Shown here in pieces: positions 26,266-34,607 of a stretch of 42,189 nucleotides of DNA. The notes below the pieces were generated by a model. The model searched no databases and had not been told where the DNA came from. It worked only from the letters and a program-made list of their open reading frames with translations. Each line of letters opens with the position of its first letter. The first letter of the stretch is position 1. A program made the position numbers and the translations under genes. The DNA is taken from positions 1 to 42,189 of the forward strand of contig NZ_LNSA01000036.1 of the NCBI RefSeq assembly GCF_001468465.1, in the 5' to 3' direction. The DNA comes from Sphingopyxis sp. H115 (GTDB lineage Bacteria > Pseudomonadota > Alphaproteobacteria > Sphingomonadales > Sphingomonadaceae).

Positions 26266-26706
26266 TTGCCCGAACTTCCGACCGTCTTTGTCCTCTCCGG
26301 CCCGAACCTCAACTTGCTCGGCACGCGCGAGCCGGAGATTTACGGGACCGATACGCTGAACGACATCCATGCGCGGCTCGAGGCACAGGCCGCCACACTG
26401 GGCCTCCGCGTCGAATGCCGCCAGACCAATCACGAAGGCGTGCTGATCGACTGGCTGCACGAAGCCTATATCGCCGGCGCGAAGGCGGTGCTGCTCAATG
26501 CCGGCGGTTACACGCACACCTCGATCGCGATCCACGACGCGATCAAATCAATCAAGGTTCCGGTGATCGAGGTCCATTTGTCGGACCCGATGAAACGCGA
26601 AGCGTTCCGGCACCTGAGCTATGTCGGCATGGCGGCCGTACAGCATTTTGCCGGCCACGGCGCGGACAGCTACACGCTGGCGCTGGACGCCGCCGCCCGT
26701 CTCTGA
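26266..26706 (+). CDS. aroQ: 3-dehydroquinate dehydratase, type II
   Basis: The 146-residue enzyme performs the third step of the shikimate pathway. It shows [18 protein letters not shown] at the N-terminus with the catalytic tyrosine, [16 protein letters not shown] and VIEVHLS. An in-frame stop at 26227 and the absence of any ATG or GTG before the conserved start make TTG 26266 the only reasonable initiation codon; no clear ribosome-binding site lies near it. It is first in an aroQ-accB-accC run common in proteobacteria. Confidence 0.94.
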   Translation: MPELPTVFVLSGPNLNLLGTREPEIYGTDTLNDIHARLEAQAATLGLRVECRQTNHEGVLIDWLHEAYIAGAKAVLLNAGGYTHTSIAIHDAIKSIKVPVIEVHLSDPMKREAFRHLSYVGMAAVQHFAGHGADSYTLALDAAARL

Positions 26707-26774
26707 CAATAGGGCGCATCAAAAAACGGGGTCAGGCGTTCGACCAACGACGCCGCAACAACAGGAAAATTCTC

Positions 26775-27260
26775 ATGGGTGACCATAAAGACAATGGCAT
26801 CAACATCGATCCGGCGTTCGTGCGCGCACTCGCCGAGCTGCTCGACGACACGCAGCTCAGCGAAATCGAGGTCGAGGACGGCGACCGCAAGGTCCGCGTC
26901 GCGCGCACGCTGACCGCCGCCGCGCCCGCCGCCTTTGCGCCGGCGCCCGTAGCGGCGCCTGCCGCCGCAGCGTCGGTCGCTCCGGTCGCCGCGCCTGCCG
27001 CAGCGCCGCCCGCCGCTGACAGCTTCGCCGACGCCGTCAAGTCGCCGATGGTCGGCACTGTCTATCTCGCCCCCGAACCCGGCGCGCCCAATTTCGCGGC
27101 AATCGGATCGGCGGTAAAGGCCGGCGATACGATTCTGATCATCGAGGCGATGAAGGTCATGAACCCGATCGTCGCGCCCGCCGCGGGCACGCTGAAGGCC
27201 GTACATGTCGAAAACAGCCAGCCGGTCGAGTTCGACCAGGCGCTGTTCACCATCGGCTGA
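26775..27260 (+). CDS. accB: Biotin carboxyl carrier protein of acetyl-CoA carboxylase
   Basis: The 161-residue protein has an N-terminal segment ([20 protein letters not shown]), an alanine/proline-rich flexible linker (about 58-85) and the biotinyl domain with the lysine K127 in EAMKVM. It carries biotin between biotin carboxylase and carboxyltransferase to make malonyl-CoA. ACAGGAAAA precedes the ATG. accC follows seven bases after its stop. Confidence 0.96.
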   Translation: MGDHKDNGINIDPAFVRALAELLDDTQLSEIEVEDGDRKVRVARTLTAAAPAAFAPAPVAAPAAAASVAPVAAPAAAPPAADSFADAVKSPMVGTVYLAPEPGAPNFAAIGSAVKAGDTILIIEAMKVMNPIVAPAAGTLKAVHVENSQPVEFDQALFTIG

Positions 27261-27267
27261 ATCGACG

Positions 27268-28629
27268 ATGGCCATTGAAAAGCTCCTGATCGCCAACCGC
27301 GGCGAGATCGCGCTGCGCATCCACCGCGCGTGCCATGAAATGGGTATCAGGACGGTCGCGGTCCATTCGACCGCCGATACCGACGCGATGCACGTCCGCC
27401 TCGCCGACGAGGCGGTGTGCATCGGACCGCCGGCGGCCAAGGACAGCTATCTCAATATTCCCGCCATCATCTCGGCGGCCGAGATCACCGGCGCCGACGC
27501 GATCCACCCCGGCTACGGCTTCCTCTCCGAAAACGAACGCTTCGCAGAGATTATCGAAGCGCATGACATGATCTTCGTCGGCCCGAAGCCCGAGCATATC
27601 CGCACGATGGGCGACAAGGTCGAGGCCAAGCGCACCGCGGTTGCGCTGGGGCTTCCGGTCGTTCCGGGCTCGCCCGGCGCGGTAACCTATGGCGAAGAGA
27701 CGAAGAAGCTCGCGAAGGAAATCGGCTATCCGGTGCTCATCAAGGCCGCCTCGGGCGGCGGCGGGCGCGGGATGAAAGTCGTTCCCGACGAGGACAGCCT
27801 CGAAAGCCTGATGGGACAGGCCTCATCCGAGGCGGCGGCCGCCTTTGGCGATCCGACCGTCTACATGGAAAAATATCTCGGCAACCCGCGCCACATCGAA
27901 TTTCAGGTGTTCGGCGACGGCCAGGGCAATGCCATCCATCTGGGCGAGCGCGACTGCTCGCTCCAGCGCCGCCACCAGAAGGTGCTCGAAGAGGCCCCCT
28001 CGCCGATCATCTCGGCCGAGGAACGCGCGCGCATGGGCGGCATCTGCGCCGACGCGATGGCAAAGATGGGCTATCGCGGCGCCGGCACGATCGAGTTCCT
28101 CTGGGAAAATGGCGAATTCTTCTTCATCGAGATGAATACGCGCATCCAGGTTGAGCATCCCGTGACCGAGATGATCACCGGCTTTGACCTCGTCCGCGAA
28201 CAGATCCGCATCGCCGGCGGCGCGGGCCTGTCGGTGAAACAGGAAGACCTCGAATTCCGCGGCCATTCGATGGAATGCCGCATCAATGCCGAGGATCCAC
28301 GCAACTTCCTGCCCTCGCCGGGCAAGGTGACGAGCTATCACGCCGCAGGCGGGATGCATGTGCGCGTCGATAGCGGGCTCTACGCCGGCTATTCGATCCC
28401 ACCCTACTACGACAGCATGATCGGCAAGCTGATCGTCTATGGCCGCAGCCGCGAAAGCTGTATGATGCGGATGCGCCGTGCACTCGAGGAGATGGTGATC
28501 GGCGGGGTCAAGACGAACATCCCGCTCCATCAGGCGCTGCTCGCCGATCCCGACGTTATCCACGGCGACTATACGATCAAATGGCTCGAGGAATGGCTCG
28601 CGCGGCAGGATGACGAGGCGAAAGCCTGA
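27268..28629 (+). CDS. accC: Biotin carboxylase subunit of acetyl-CoA carboxylase
   Basis: The 453-residue ATP-grasp enzyme carboxylates the biotin on AccB. It starts with [13 protein letters not shown], has the glycine-rich ATP loop [12 protein letters not shown], the active-site block [15 protein letters not shown] and [13 protein letters not shown]. The length is standard. The ATG at 27268 is chosen because the in-frame upstream extension lies inside accB. Confidence 0.97.
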   Translation: MAIEKLLIANRGEIALRIHRACHEMGIRTVAVHSTADTDAMHVRLADEAVCIGPPAAKDSYLNIPAIISAAEITGADAIHPGYGFLSENERFAEIIEAHDMIFVGPKPEHIRTMGDKVEAKRTAVALGLPVVPGSPGAVTYGEETKKLAKEIGYPVLIKAASGGGGRGMKVVPDEDSLESLMGQASSEAAAAFGDPTVYMEKYLGNPRHIEFQVFGDGQGNAIHLGERDCSLQRRHQKVLEEAPSPIISAEERARMGGICADAMAKMGYRGAGTIEFLWENGEFFFIEMNTRIQVEHPVTEMITGFDLVREQIRIAGGAGLSVKQEDLEFRGHSMECRINAEDPRNFLPSPGKVTSYHAAGGMHVRVDSGLYAGYSIPPYYDSMIGKLIVYGRSRESCMMRMRRALEEMVIGGVKTNIPLHQALLADPDVIHGDYTIKWLEEWLARQDDEAKA

Positions 28630-28701
28630 CGCCTCTTCTTGCGCCGAACTGTGCGGCAGCTCACTTTCGCTGCGGTTGGTTTTTGGCTATGGGCTCTAGC
28701 C

Positions 28702-30063
28702 ATGGTCAAAAACTTTCTCTTTTCGGCGCGACCCGCCACCGCGCTTCTTCTCCCGCTGAGCTTGCTCGCGGCACCTGCCCTGGCACAGACGGCGGTCAAG
28801 GAAGATTCGGTCATCCTTCAGCCTGACAAGGTGAAGGACGATGCACCCGTCGTCGAAACCGCCGCCGAAGCGAATTTGCCGAGCTGGTCGAAACGGAATG
28901 CCGAGGCGCTTCTCGTGTCGATCGAAGGCATCGACGCCGAAGGGCTGTTCGCCAAGGATTATAATCCCGACGCCCTCGCCGCGGCGATCATGAGCGAGGA
29001 CCAGGCCCGGCTCGACCAGGTCGCGACCGACACCTTCCTGCTGCTCGCGACGCATCTGCGCGACGGCCGCACGCCCAATGCCGCGCGCAAACAATGGTTC
29101 ATGGTCGACAGCGACGCCGACAGCGAACCTTTGCTGTCGCTCCTCGCCGGCGCGCTCGGCGCCGGAACGGTAAGCGAGACGCTGGCGACGCTCGATCCCG
29201 TGCACCCCGATTTTGCGGCCCTCAAGGCCTCGCTCGCCAAAGCGAAGACGCCGGCCGAAGCCAATGCGATCCGCGTCAACATGGAACGCTGGCGCTGGAT
29301 GCCGCGCAACCTTGGCGAACGCTATGTCGTCAGCAACGTCCCCGAATATCTGACCCGCGTCGTCCACGGCGGCACGATCATCGCGACGCACAAGGCCGTC
29401 GTTGGCAAGAATGCAACCCCGACGCCGCAATTGAACCCGATGGCGACCGGGATCATCGTCAACCCGACCTGGACGCTGCCGCGCAGCATCATCAATGAAG
29501 GCATCGGCGCGACGATCGCGCGCAATCCCGCCTCCGCGCGCGCGCAGGGCTATACCTGGACGGGCAGCGGCAAGACGCTGTCGGTCGTGCAGCAGCCCGG
29601 CGCCAACAATGCACTGGGTGTGATGAAGATGGAGATGCTCAACGAGCATGCCATTTATCTTCACGACACGCCGTCGAAGGGCGCGTTCAACGCCGCCGCA
29701 CGCGCATTCAGCCATGGCTGCATCCGCACCGAGCGCGCGCTGCATTTCTCGGGCCTGATGGCGGTGATGTTCGCGGGCAAAAGCCCCGAGGAATTCGGCG
29801 AGGCGATCGCGAGCGGCAAGACGACGCGCTTCGGCTTCGACCAGCCCTTCCCCGTCTATGTCGCCTATTGGACCGTCGTTCCCGACGGCAAGGGCGGCGT
29901 AAAGAAGCTCGCCGACATCTATGGCCGCGACGCGCCCGTCGTGGCGAGCTTCGCCAAGCCCGGCCGTCCCACCGCGACGATCGTCGCGCCGACGCCGCCC
30001 GCCGTCGTGCCGACGGTCACGACGGCGCGCGTTACGACGCCGGAGACAAGCGGGATTTATTGA
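28702..30063 (+). CDS. Periplasmic L,D-transpeptidase, YcbB-like
   Basis: The 453-residue protein has a signal peptide (residues 1-29, ending APALAQ), an N-terminal region like that of YcbB-type enzymes (LFAKDYNPDALAAAI), and a C-terminal YkuD catalytic domain. The catalytic cysteine is C340 in FSHGCIRTE, with the upstream histidine in IYLHDTPSK. It should form 3-3 cross-links in peptidoglycan or attach lipoprotein. It is shorter than E. coli YcbB (about 600), and no clear peptidoglycan-binding repeat was found. The tail is proline/threonine rich. ATG 28702 directly precedes the signal peptide. Confidence 0.9.
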   Translation: MVKNFLFSARPATALLLPLSLLAAPALAQTAVKEDSVILQPDKVKDDAPVVETAAEANLPSWSKRNAEALLVSIEGIDAEGLFAKDYNPDALAAAIMSEDQARLDQVATDTFLLLATHLRDGRTPNAARKQWFMVDSDADSEPLLSLLAGALGAGTVSETLATLDPVHPDFAALKASLAKAKTPAEANAIRVNMERWRWMPRNLGERYVVSNVPEYLTRVVHGGTIIATHKAVVGKNATPTPQLNPMATGIIVNPTWTLPRSIINEGIGATIARNPASARAQGYTWTGSGKTLSVVQQPGANNALGVMKMEMLNEHAIYLHDTPSKGAFNAAARAFSHGCIRTERALHFSGLMAVMFAGKSPEEFGEAIASGKTTRFGFDQPFPVYVAYWTVVPDGKGGVKKLADIYGRDAPVVASFAKPGRPTATIVAPTPPAVVPTVTTARVTTPETSGIY

Positions 30064-30119
30064 GCATCGGCTAACGGCTTGAAGCGGACGCTGAGTATCT
30101 CATAACCGCGGGCGAATTA

Positions 30120-30866
30120 TCAGTCCGCCGTCTTGGGCAACGCCCCGCTGATACTGCTCGCGCGGCGCAGGTTTTCCATGCCCGGCAACGGATCGGCGGG
30201 CGGCAGCTGGAACGGCGCGGGCATCGGTTGCGGTTCGCTCAGCCGGTCGGCGAACAGCAATCGCCCCGGTCCCAGCTTGTAGAGGATCATCGGCAGCAGC
30301 TCTTCGCCGAACACGAAACAGCCTTCGCTCCGCCCCAGCTTGCCCTGCGTCGCGATCAGCGCCGGCTCGGCGTACCAGGCGCCATGCACGACGATCGCGC
30401 GCACGTCGGCCGAATAATTGTCGGGTTCCAGCCCGGCAAGCCGCATCGACGACCCGTTGGCGCCCCAATAATAATCGCTGGTGCGATAGGCCCCGCGCGA
30501 GGTCGCGAGGCTACCGACGCGGTTCGAAAAGCTCTTGAGCCAGCCGTCATGCTGCGGGTCCGACCCGCGCCCGTGCGTCACCGGGAACATATCGACCTTG
30601 CCCGCGACCAGATCGACCAACGCAAAGCGCGGCCGCGACGACGGCAGGCCGAAATCGACGACACCGACGCGGTCGCTCTGCGGGATATTGCGGCCCTGCA
30701 TAGCGAGCTGCTTTTTCGCGACGGCGACATAGTCGACCGGCGGCGGCAAGGGCGCCGCCGGCTGTCGGATCCAGTCGGGCAGTTGCGCGCGCGCGGGCGC
30801 GGCAGCCAGTGCCCCCGCGCCTGCAAGCCCCGCCAACAACGCCCTGCGATCGATCAATTCATTCAC
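30120..30866 (-). CDS. Murein L,D-transpeptidase catalytic-domain family protein (YkuD_2-like)
   Basis: The 248-residue protein has an N-terminal export signal with a twin arginine (DRRALLAGLAGAGALAAAPARA), compatible with Tat export. Its catalytic domain resembles the second YkuD family: FALVDLVAGKVDMFPVTHG, IVVHGAWYAE and the cysteine motif GRSEGCFVF (C183). It probably trims or cross-links peptidoglycan. Translation appears to begin at GTG 30866; no ATG is available and no strong ribosome-binding site is visible. It converges on the YcbB-like gene 56 bases away. Confidence 0.82.
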   Translation of the reverse strand: MNELIDRRALLAGLAGAGALAAAPARAQLPDWIRQPAAPLPPPVDYVAVAKKQLAMQGRNIPQSDRVGVVDFGLPSSRPRFALVDLVAGKVDMFPVTHGRGSDPQHDGWLKSFSNRVGSLATSRGAYRTSDYYWGANGSSMRLAGLEPDNYSADVRAIVVHGAWYAEPALIATQGKLGRSEGCFVFGEELLPMILYKLGPGRLLFADRLSEPQPMPAPFQLPPADPLPGMENLRRASSISGALPKTAD

Positions 30867-31036
30867 TTGAGTAGCAACCCCGCAATGGCCGCCCTTTGGC
30901 GGTCCCTCGACTTTGCATAAGTCGTATTCGGGCCGCGAAAGGCAAGCCGGTGGTTCCCCTTCATGCGGGAAGATGTGCCATATATGCCATGAATAGCGCG
31001 TTTACGCCGCGGTAAGGCTGCGTTAGGACCCATCGC

Positions 31037-31381
31037 ATGAAAGCAACCATCTGGCACAATCCCGCTTGCGGCACCTCGCGCAAGACACTGGCGATCCTTC
31101 AGGAGGCGCCCGGCGTCGCGCTGACCGTCGTCGAATATCTCAAAAGCCCTTACAGCGCCGACAAGCTGCGCCAGCTCTTCGCCGACGCGGGCCTCACCGC
31201 GCGCGACGCGCTGCGCCTGCGCGGCACCGACGCGGACGAACGCGGCCTCAAGGGCGCCGGCGAGGACGAAATCGTCGCCGCGATGGCGGCAAATCCCGCC
31301 TATGTCGAACGGCCGTTCGTCGAAACCGACAAGGGCGTCCGCCTCTGCCGCCCGCAGGACCGGGTGCACGAAATCCTCTGA
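31037..31381 (+). CDS. arsC: ArsC/Spx-family arsenate reductase (glutaredoxin-type)
   Basis: The 114-residue thioredoxin-fold protein has the catalytic HNPACGTSRKTL (cysteine near residue 11) and the late arginine cluster ERPFVETDKGVRLCRP. Those elements match glutaredoxin-coupled arsenate reductases; related YfgD proteins have uncertain function. No other arsenic gene (arsR, arsB) lies nearby, so a role in arsenate resistance is not supported by context. It is divergent from the YkuD_2-like gene. Confidence 0.85.
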   Translation: MKATIWHNPACGTSRKTLAILQEAPGVALTVVEYLKSPYSADKLRQLFADAGLTARDALRLRGTDADERGLKGAGEDEIVAAMAANPAYVERPFVETDKGVRLCRPQDRVHEIL

Positions 31382-31395
31382 CGGTTTCGCGACCG

Positions 31396-32283
31396 TTACA
31401 GCGGCAATGGTTCTGCCTCTTCCTCCTCTTCGGCATGATCGGGCAGACCGGCACCCTTGCGCGTTTTGCGGAATACGCGTTCCAGTTGGTGCGGCAGGGC
31501 AAAATAGGCCCACAGCCCGGCAATTGCTGCGGAAAAGAGAGCTCTGACCAAAGCCATCTGGGTCAACCCGCCCAGCATGACATCGTGCGCGATCGCGACC
31601 GGCAAGTGAAAGGCGAATGCCGCGATCACAATGCCATAGGCGTACAGGCCACGGCGTTGATCGATATACCTCAGCTGTTCGAGACGCTGGATGAGAGCCA
31701 ATCCGCCTGTTGGTCGCCGCGCCGGCAGGGCACACCGTACACCTGCGTGGCAGGAAAGGATCGTCAGCAACGCCAGATTGAAGGTTGCGGTGCCTGAGAT
31801 GTCGAAGCCTGCCCGGGTCAGAAAATAGGCCAGCAATCCGCCTGCCAACTGCACGGGAGCGTAACCCGACAGGAAGCGAAGGGCGATCCCGCGCACCGAT
31901 TTCCCTTCTCCGGCAACGATGTCCGCCTTGGCAAAGCCCTGCGCCAGATACACACGAATGGCCTGATGGCCGTGCTCGGTGAGCACCCACGCCTCCATTC
32001 CTAACGCGCTCAAGCCTTCATCGATCGTGCCGGGCTCGGCCATGCCGAACGAGTGCAGGACATGGTAGAATTCGCTATGAGCCGATTTGGACGCCGTCAG
32101 CTGTTGACCGCCGGGCTCGGCCAGCATCTGCGCAAGACACGACTGGTCTCCCCGCGAAAGCCGCTGGAAGCTATACCATATGATTTTGCCGTCGTAGTCC
32201 AAGCTGGTCGCCCCCGAATTAGGCAGCCTATGACGGAAACCTTGAGTTGCTGTTAAGAAGTCGGCTTGGGATCGCCGCAACAA
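31396..32283 (-). CDS. Unrecognised membrane protein with soluble N-terminus
   Basis: About 295 residues with no family I can name. The first half is soluble and helix-rich (SFQRLSRGDQSCLAQML, STHGHQ-like WVLTEHGHQAIRVY), and may resemble a small regulatory domain. From about residue 135 there are four hydrophobic segments (QLAGGLLAYFLTR, FNLALLTILSC, YGIVIAAFAFHLPVAIA, LVRALFSAAIAGLWAYFAL), then a charged tail (HAEEEEEAEPLPL). Base composition and codon choice look less GC-biased than the neighbours. The start is uncertain: two adjacent TTGs at 32283 and 32280 follow AAAGGCAGG; the SpeE-like stop is nine bases upstream. Confidence 0.6.
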   Translation of the reverse strand: MLRRSQADFLTATQGFRHRLPNSGATSLDYDGKIIWYSFQRLSRGDQSCLAQMLAEPGGQQLTASKSAHSEFYHVLHSFGMAEPGTIDEGLSALGMEAWVLTEHGHQAIRVYLAQGFAKADIVAGEGKSVRGIALRFLSGYAPVQLAGGLLAYFLTRAGFDISGTATFNLALLTILSCHAGVRCALPARRPTGGLALIQRLEQLRYIDQRRGLYAYGIVIAAFAFHLPVAIAHDVMLGGLTQMALVRALFSAAIAGLWAYFALPHQLERVFRKTRKGAGLPDHAEEEEEAEPLPL

Positions 32284-32292
32284 AACCTGCCT

Positions 32293-32964
32293 TTACCCCG
32301 CCGTGGCAAACCAGATGACGTGCCGCGCACCCTTGCCGTTGCTCCGCGCGCGAACGCCGACTTCGTCGACCCGGAATCCCGCCGCCGCCAGCCGCCGCGT
32401 AAAGCGCGCATCGGGCGCCGCCGACCAGATCGCCAATATGCCGCCGCGCGTCAGCGCCGCCTTTGCCGCCGCAAGGCCGGCGGCCGAGTAGAGCCGGTCA
32501 TTGGCCTCATGCGTCAACGCATCGGGGCCATTGTCGACGTCGAGGAGGATCGCGTCATATCGCCCGCGACCATCGGCAATCACCGTCGCGACGTCGCCGA
32601 CGACCAGTTCGACCCGCGGGTCGTCGAGGGCGCCCGCCGCCAGCTCGGCCATCGGCCCGCGCGCCCAGTCGATGATGCCGGGAACCAGCTCGGCCACCGT
32701 GATCTTCGCATCGGGCCCGAGCTCGGCGAGCGCGGCGCGCAGGGTAAAGCCCATGCCATATCCCCCGATCAGCAGATGTGGCGCCTTGCGTCCCGCCAGA
32801 CGCGCACAGCTCATCGCGGCCAATGCCTCTTCGGACCCGCTCATCCGGCTACTCATCAATTCGTTGCCGCCGATCGCGATGATGAAGTCGCCGCCGCGCC
32901 GGAACAGACGAAGCTCGCCGCCGCCGGGCACGGTCGCCGTATCGATCAGTTCGCGCGCCTTCAC
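32293..32964 (-). CDS. Spermidine-synthase-like (SpeE-fold) protein
   Basis: The 223-residue protein has the class I methyltransferase fold used by spermidine synthases: the nucleotide loop LLIGGYGMGFTLR, an acidic partner strand in ITVAELVPG, and LLDVDNGPDAL. It begins without the N-terminal strand domain in full and is shorter than SpeE (about 280). Proteins like this are usually annotated spermidine synthase-like; polyamine transfer is unproven. It lies 37 bases after the Hsp70-like gene and nine bases before the unrecognised membrane protein, all on the minus strand. Confidence 0.82.
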   Translation of the reverse strand: MKARELIDTATVPGGGELRLFRRGGDFIIAIGGNELMSSRMSGSEEALAAMSCARLAGRKAPHLLIGGYGMGFTLRAALAELGPDAKITVAELVPGIIDWARGPMAELAAGALDDPRVELVVGDVATVIADGRGRYDAILLDVDNGPDALTHEANDRLYSAAGLAAAKAALTRGGILAIWSAAPDARFTRRLAAAGFRVDEVGVRARSNGKGARHVIWFATAG

Positions 32965-33001
32965 TTGCCCTCGCCCGTCATTGCGTTATTCCCCCCTGTC
33001 A

Positions 33002-34303
33002 TCATGCGGCCCATTCGGCTGGATCGGACTCTTCGCCGATCAAGGCAAGGCCATGCGCGATCGACGTCAGTTCGCCCCCGGTTGCGATCCGATCGGCGCC
33101 GAAGCGGCGATCGAAGAGCGCACGGATCGCTGGGATCAGCGACGAACCGCCGGTCAGGAAGATGCGGTCAATGGCATCTGACGCGACGCCCGCCCGCGCC
33201 AGCGCGGCATCCATCGCGGTTTCGATGCGGCGCAGGTCGTCCGCGATCCAGCGTTCGAAATCGGCGCGGCGCACGTCGGCCCGGATGTCGACGCCATCGC
33301 CCGCAAAAGTAAATTCGGCATGGTCGGCGCCCGACAGGGCGCGCTTGAGCCGCCCGACCGCGTCATAGAGCGGAAAACCCTGTTCATGCTCGATCAGCGC
33401 GATCATGCGCCCGATCGGCTCGGGATCGACCGCATCGCGCTGCAGCCGCCGCAATTCGCCCAGCGTACGGTGATTGCGCATCAGTGCAAGGCGCGACCAG
33501 TCAGCGAAATCGGCGAAATAGCCGCCGGGAATTTCGAGCAGCTTGTCGAACGAGCGATAGGTGCCGCCCTTGCCCAGCAGCGGCAGCACCAGCCTGTCGA
33601 CGATGCGATAATCGAACCGGTCGCCGGCGATGCTGATCCCCGACGATGCGAGCGGGACGCAGCGGCGCGCACTTCCCGGCGCGGCGACGCGGACGATCGA
33701 AAAGTCGGTGGTACCGCCGCCGAAGTCGGCGACAAGGATCGTCGCGGGCTCGGTCAGCCGCGAGGCATAGCTGTGCGCCGCTCCCAGCGGTTCGTGCACA
33801 TAATGGATTTCGGCACCGAACGCTTCGAGCATCAGGTCGTAGCGTTGCCGCGCCAGCGCCGCGTCGGGTCGCGCGCCGGCATATTCCACGGGGCGGCCGA
33901 CGATCACCCGCGGCGGCCGCGTATCGAGCCGCCCCCCGGCATGCGCGACCAGCCGCTGCAGTAACAGCCGCCCCATATCCTCAAAGCGGTACGGCTTGTT
34001 GAAGATCATCGCGCGCTCGAACGACGGGCTCGCCGCGACGCTCTTGAACGACTGCACGAAGCGGCTGTCGAGCGGCGACCGGAGATATTCGGCGATCGCC
34101 CATGGCCCCGCCTCGTGCGCGACGCCCTGCCACGCGCGTTCTTCTTCCCAGAAGCAGAGTGCCGACCGGAACACCGCACCGGTCGCCGCTTCGCCGGCAA
34201 ATTCGACGAGCTGCGTGTCGCCGCTCCCGTCGGCCAGCGCTACGACGGTGTTGGTGGTGCCGAAATCGAGCCCGAGCGCGCTCGCGGTCTGGTTGCTGTC
34301 CAT
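33002..34303 (-). CDS. Hsp70-family protein reduced to its ATPase domain (YegD-like)
   Basis: The 433-residue protein has the Hsp70/actin ATPase signatures: GLDFGTTNTVVALADG (phosphate loop 1), VADFGGGTTDFSIVRV (phosphate loop 2) and FLTGGSSLIPAIRALF (adenosine motif). It ends directly after the nucleotide-binding domain, with no substrate-binding or lid domain, as in YegD and related atypical DnaK-like proteins. The client, if any, is unknown. ATG 34303 follows ACAGGA; the longer in-frame start at 34375 adds non-family sequence. Confidence 0.9.
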   Translation of the reverse strand: MDSNQTASALGLDFGTTNTVVALADGSGDTQLVEFAGEAATGAVFRSALCFWEEERAWQGVAHEAGPWAIAEYLRSPLDSRFVQSFKSVAASPSFERAMIFNKPYRFEDMGRLLLQRLVAHAGGRLDTRPPRVIVGRPVEYAGARPDAALARQRYDLMLEAFGAEIHYVHEPLGAAHSYASRLTEPATILVADFGGGTTDFSIVRVAAPGSARRCVPLASSGISIAGDRFDYRIVDRLVLPLLGKGGTYRSFDKLLEIPGGYFADFADWSRLALMRNHRTLGELRRLQRDAVDPEPIGRMIALIEHEQGFPLYDAVGRLKRALSGADHAEFTFAGDGVDIRADVRRADFERWIADDLRRIETAMDAALARAGVASDAIDRIFLTGGSSLIPAIRALFDRRFGADRIATGGELTSIAHGLALIGEESDPAEWAA

Positions 34304-34607
34304 GACATAATCCTGTGGGTGATCGGTCCCGGCTGGGGGGTCGGCGCCTATCGCACAGCTGCTACGAGGGAGCAAGGTAAGGGGCTCGGCAGCGCGCGCG
34401 CTTATGACAGCAAAAAGCTTTTTAGGGCCAACATCGAATATGGCATTTGGCGTTCGGTTGCTTCCCTAAAGCCCCTTCTCTTCAGCGCAGGAGTTGGGGT
34501 GGCGCCCATCGGCCCTGCGCAAGGCCGATAGGCGAACAAGTTCGCAAGTTTCGTGCCCCCCCCCCCTGGAGGAGAGGGCCTGACCCATTCGAACGTCAAC
34601 GAACCAC
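34304..34607. other. Intergenic region with palindrome, hairpin and C-run
   Basis: About 300 bases with no supported gene. It holds AAAAAGCTTTTT at 34412-34423, a 7-bp hairpin at 34508-34529 and a run of 11 C at 34556-34566. It separates two minus-strand genes and should include the promoter of the Hsp70-like gene. A 65-codon minus-strand frame at 34402-34599 is judged accidental. Confidence 0.55.
34508..34529. repeat. Short hairpin, possibly a dispersed repeat
   Basis: ATCGGCC (34508-34514) pairs with GGCCGAT (34523-34529) around an eight-base loop. The flanking bases look like an intergenic repeat I associate with sphingomonads, but only this copy is in the window. Confidence 0.45.

Noticed and set aside
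31037..31381. Arsenic-resistance operon
   Set aside because: Only the ArsC-like reductase is present; no arsR, arsB or acr3 gene lies on either side.
34402..34599. 65-codon minus-strand frame in the intergenic region before the Hsp70-like gene
   Set aside because: It crosses a C11 run and a hairpin repeat, has no family match and no ribosome-binding site.
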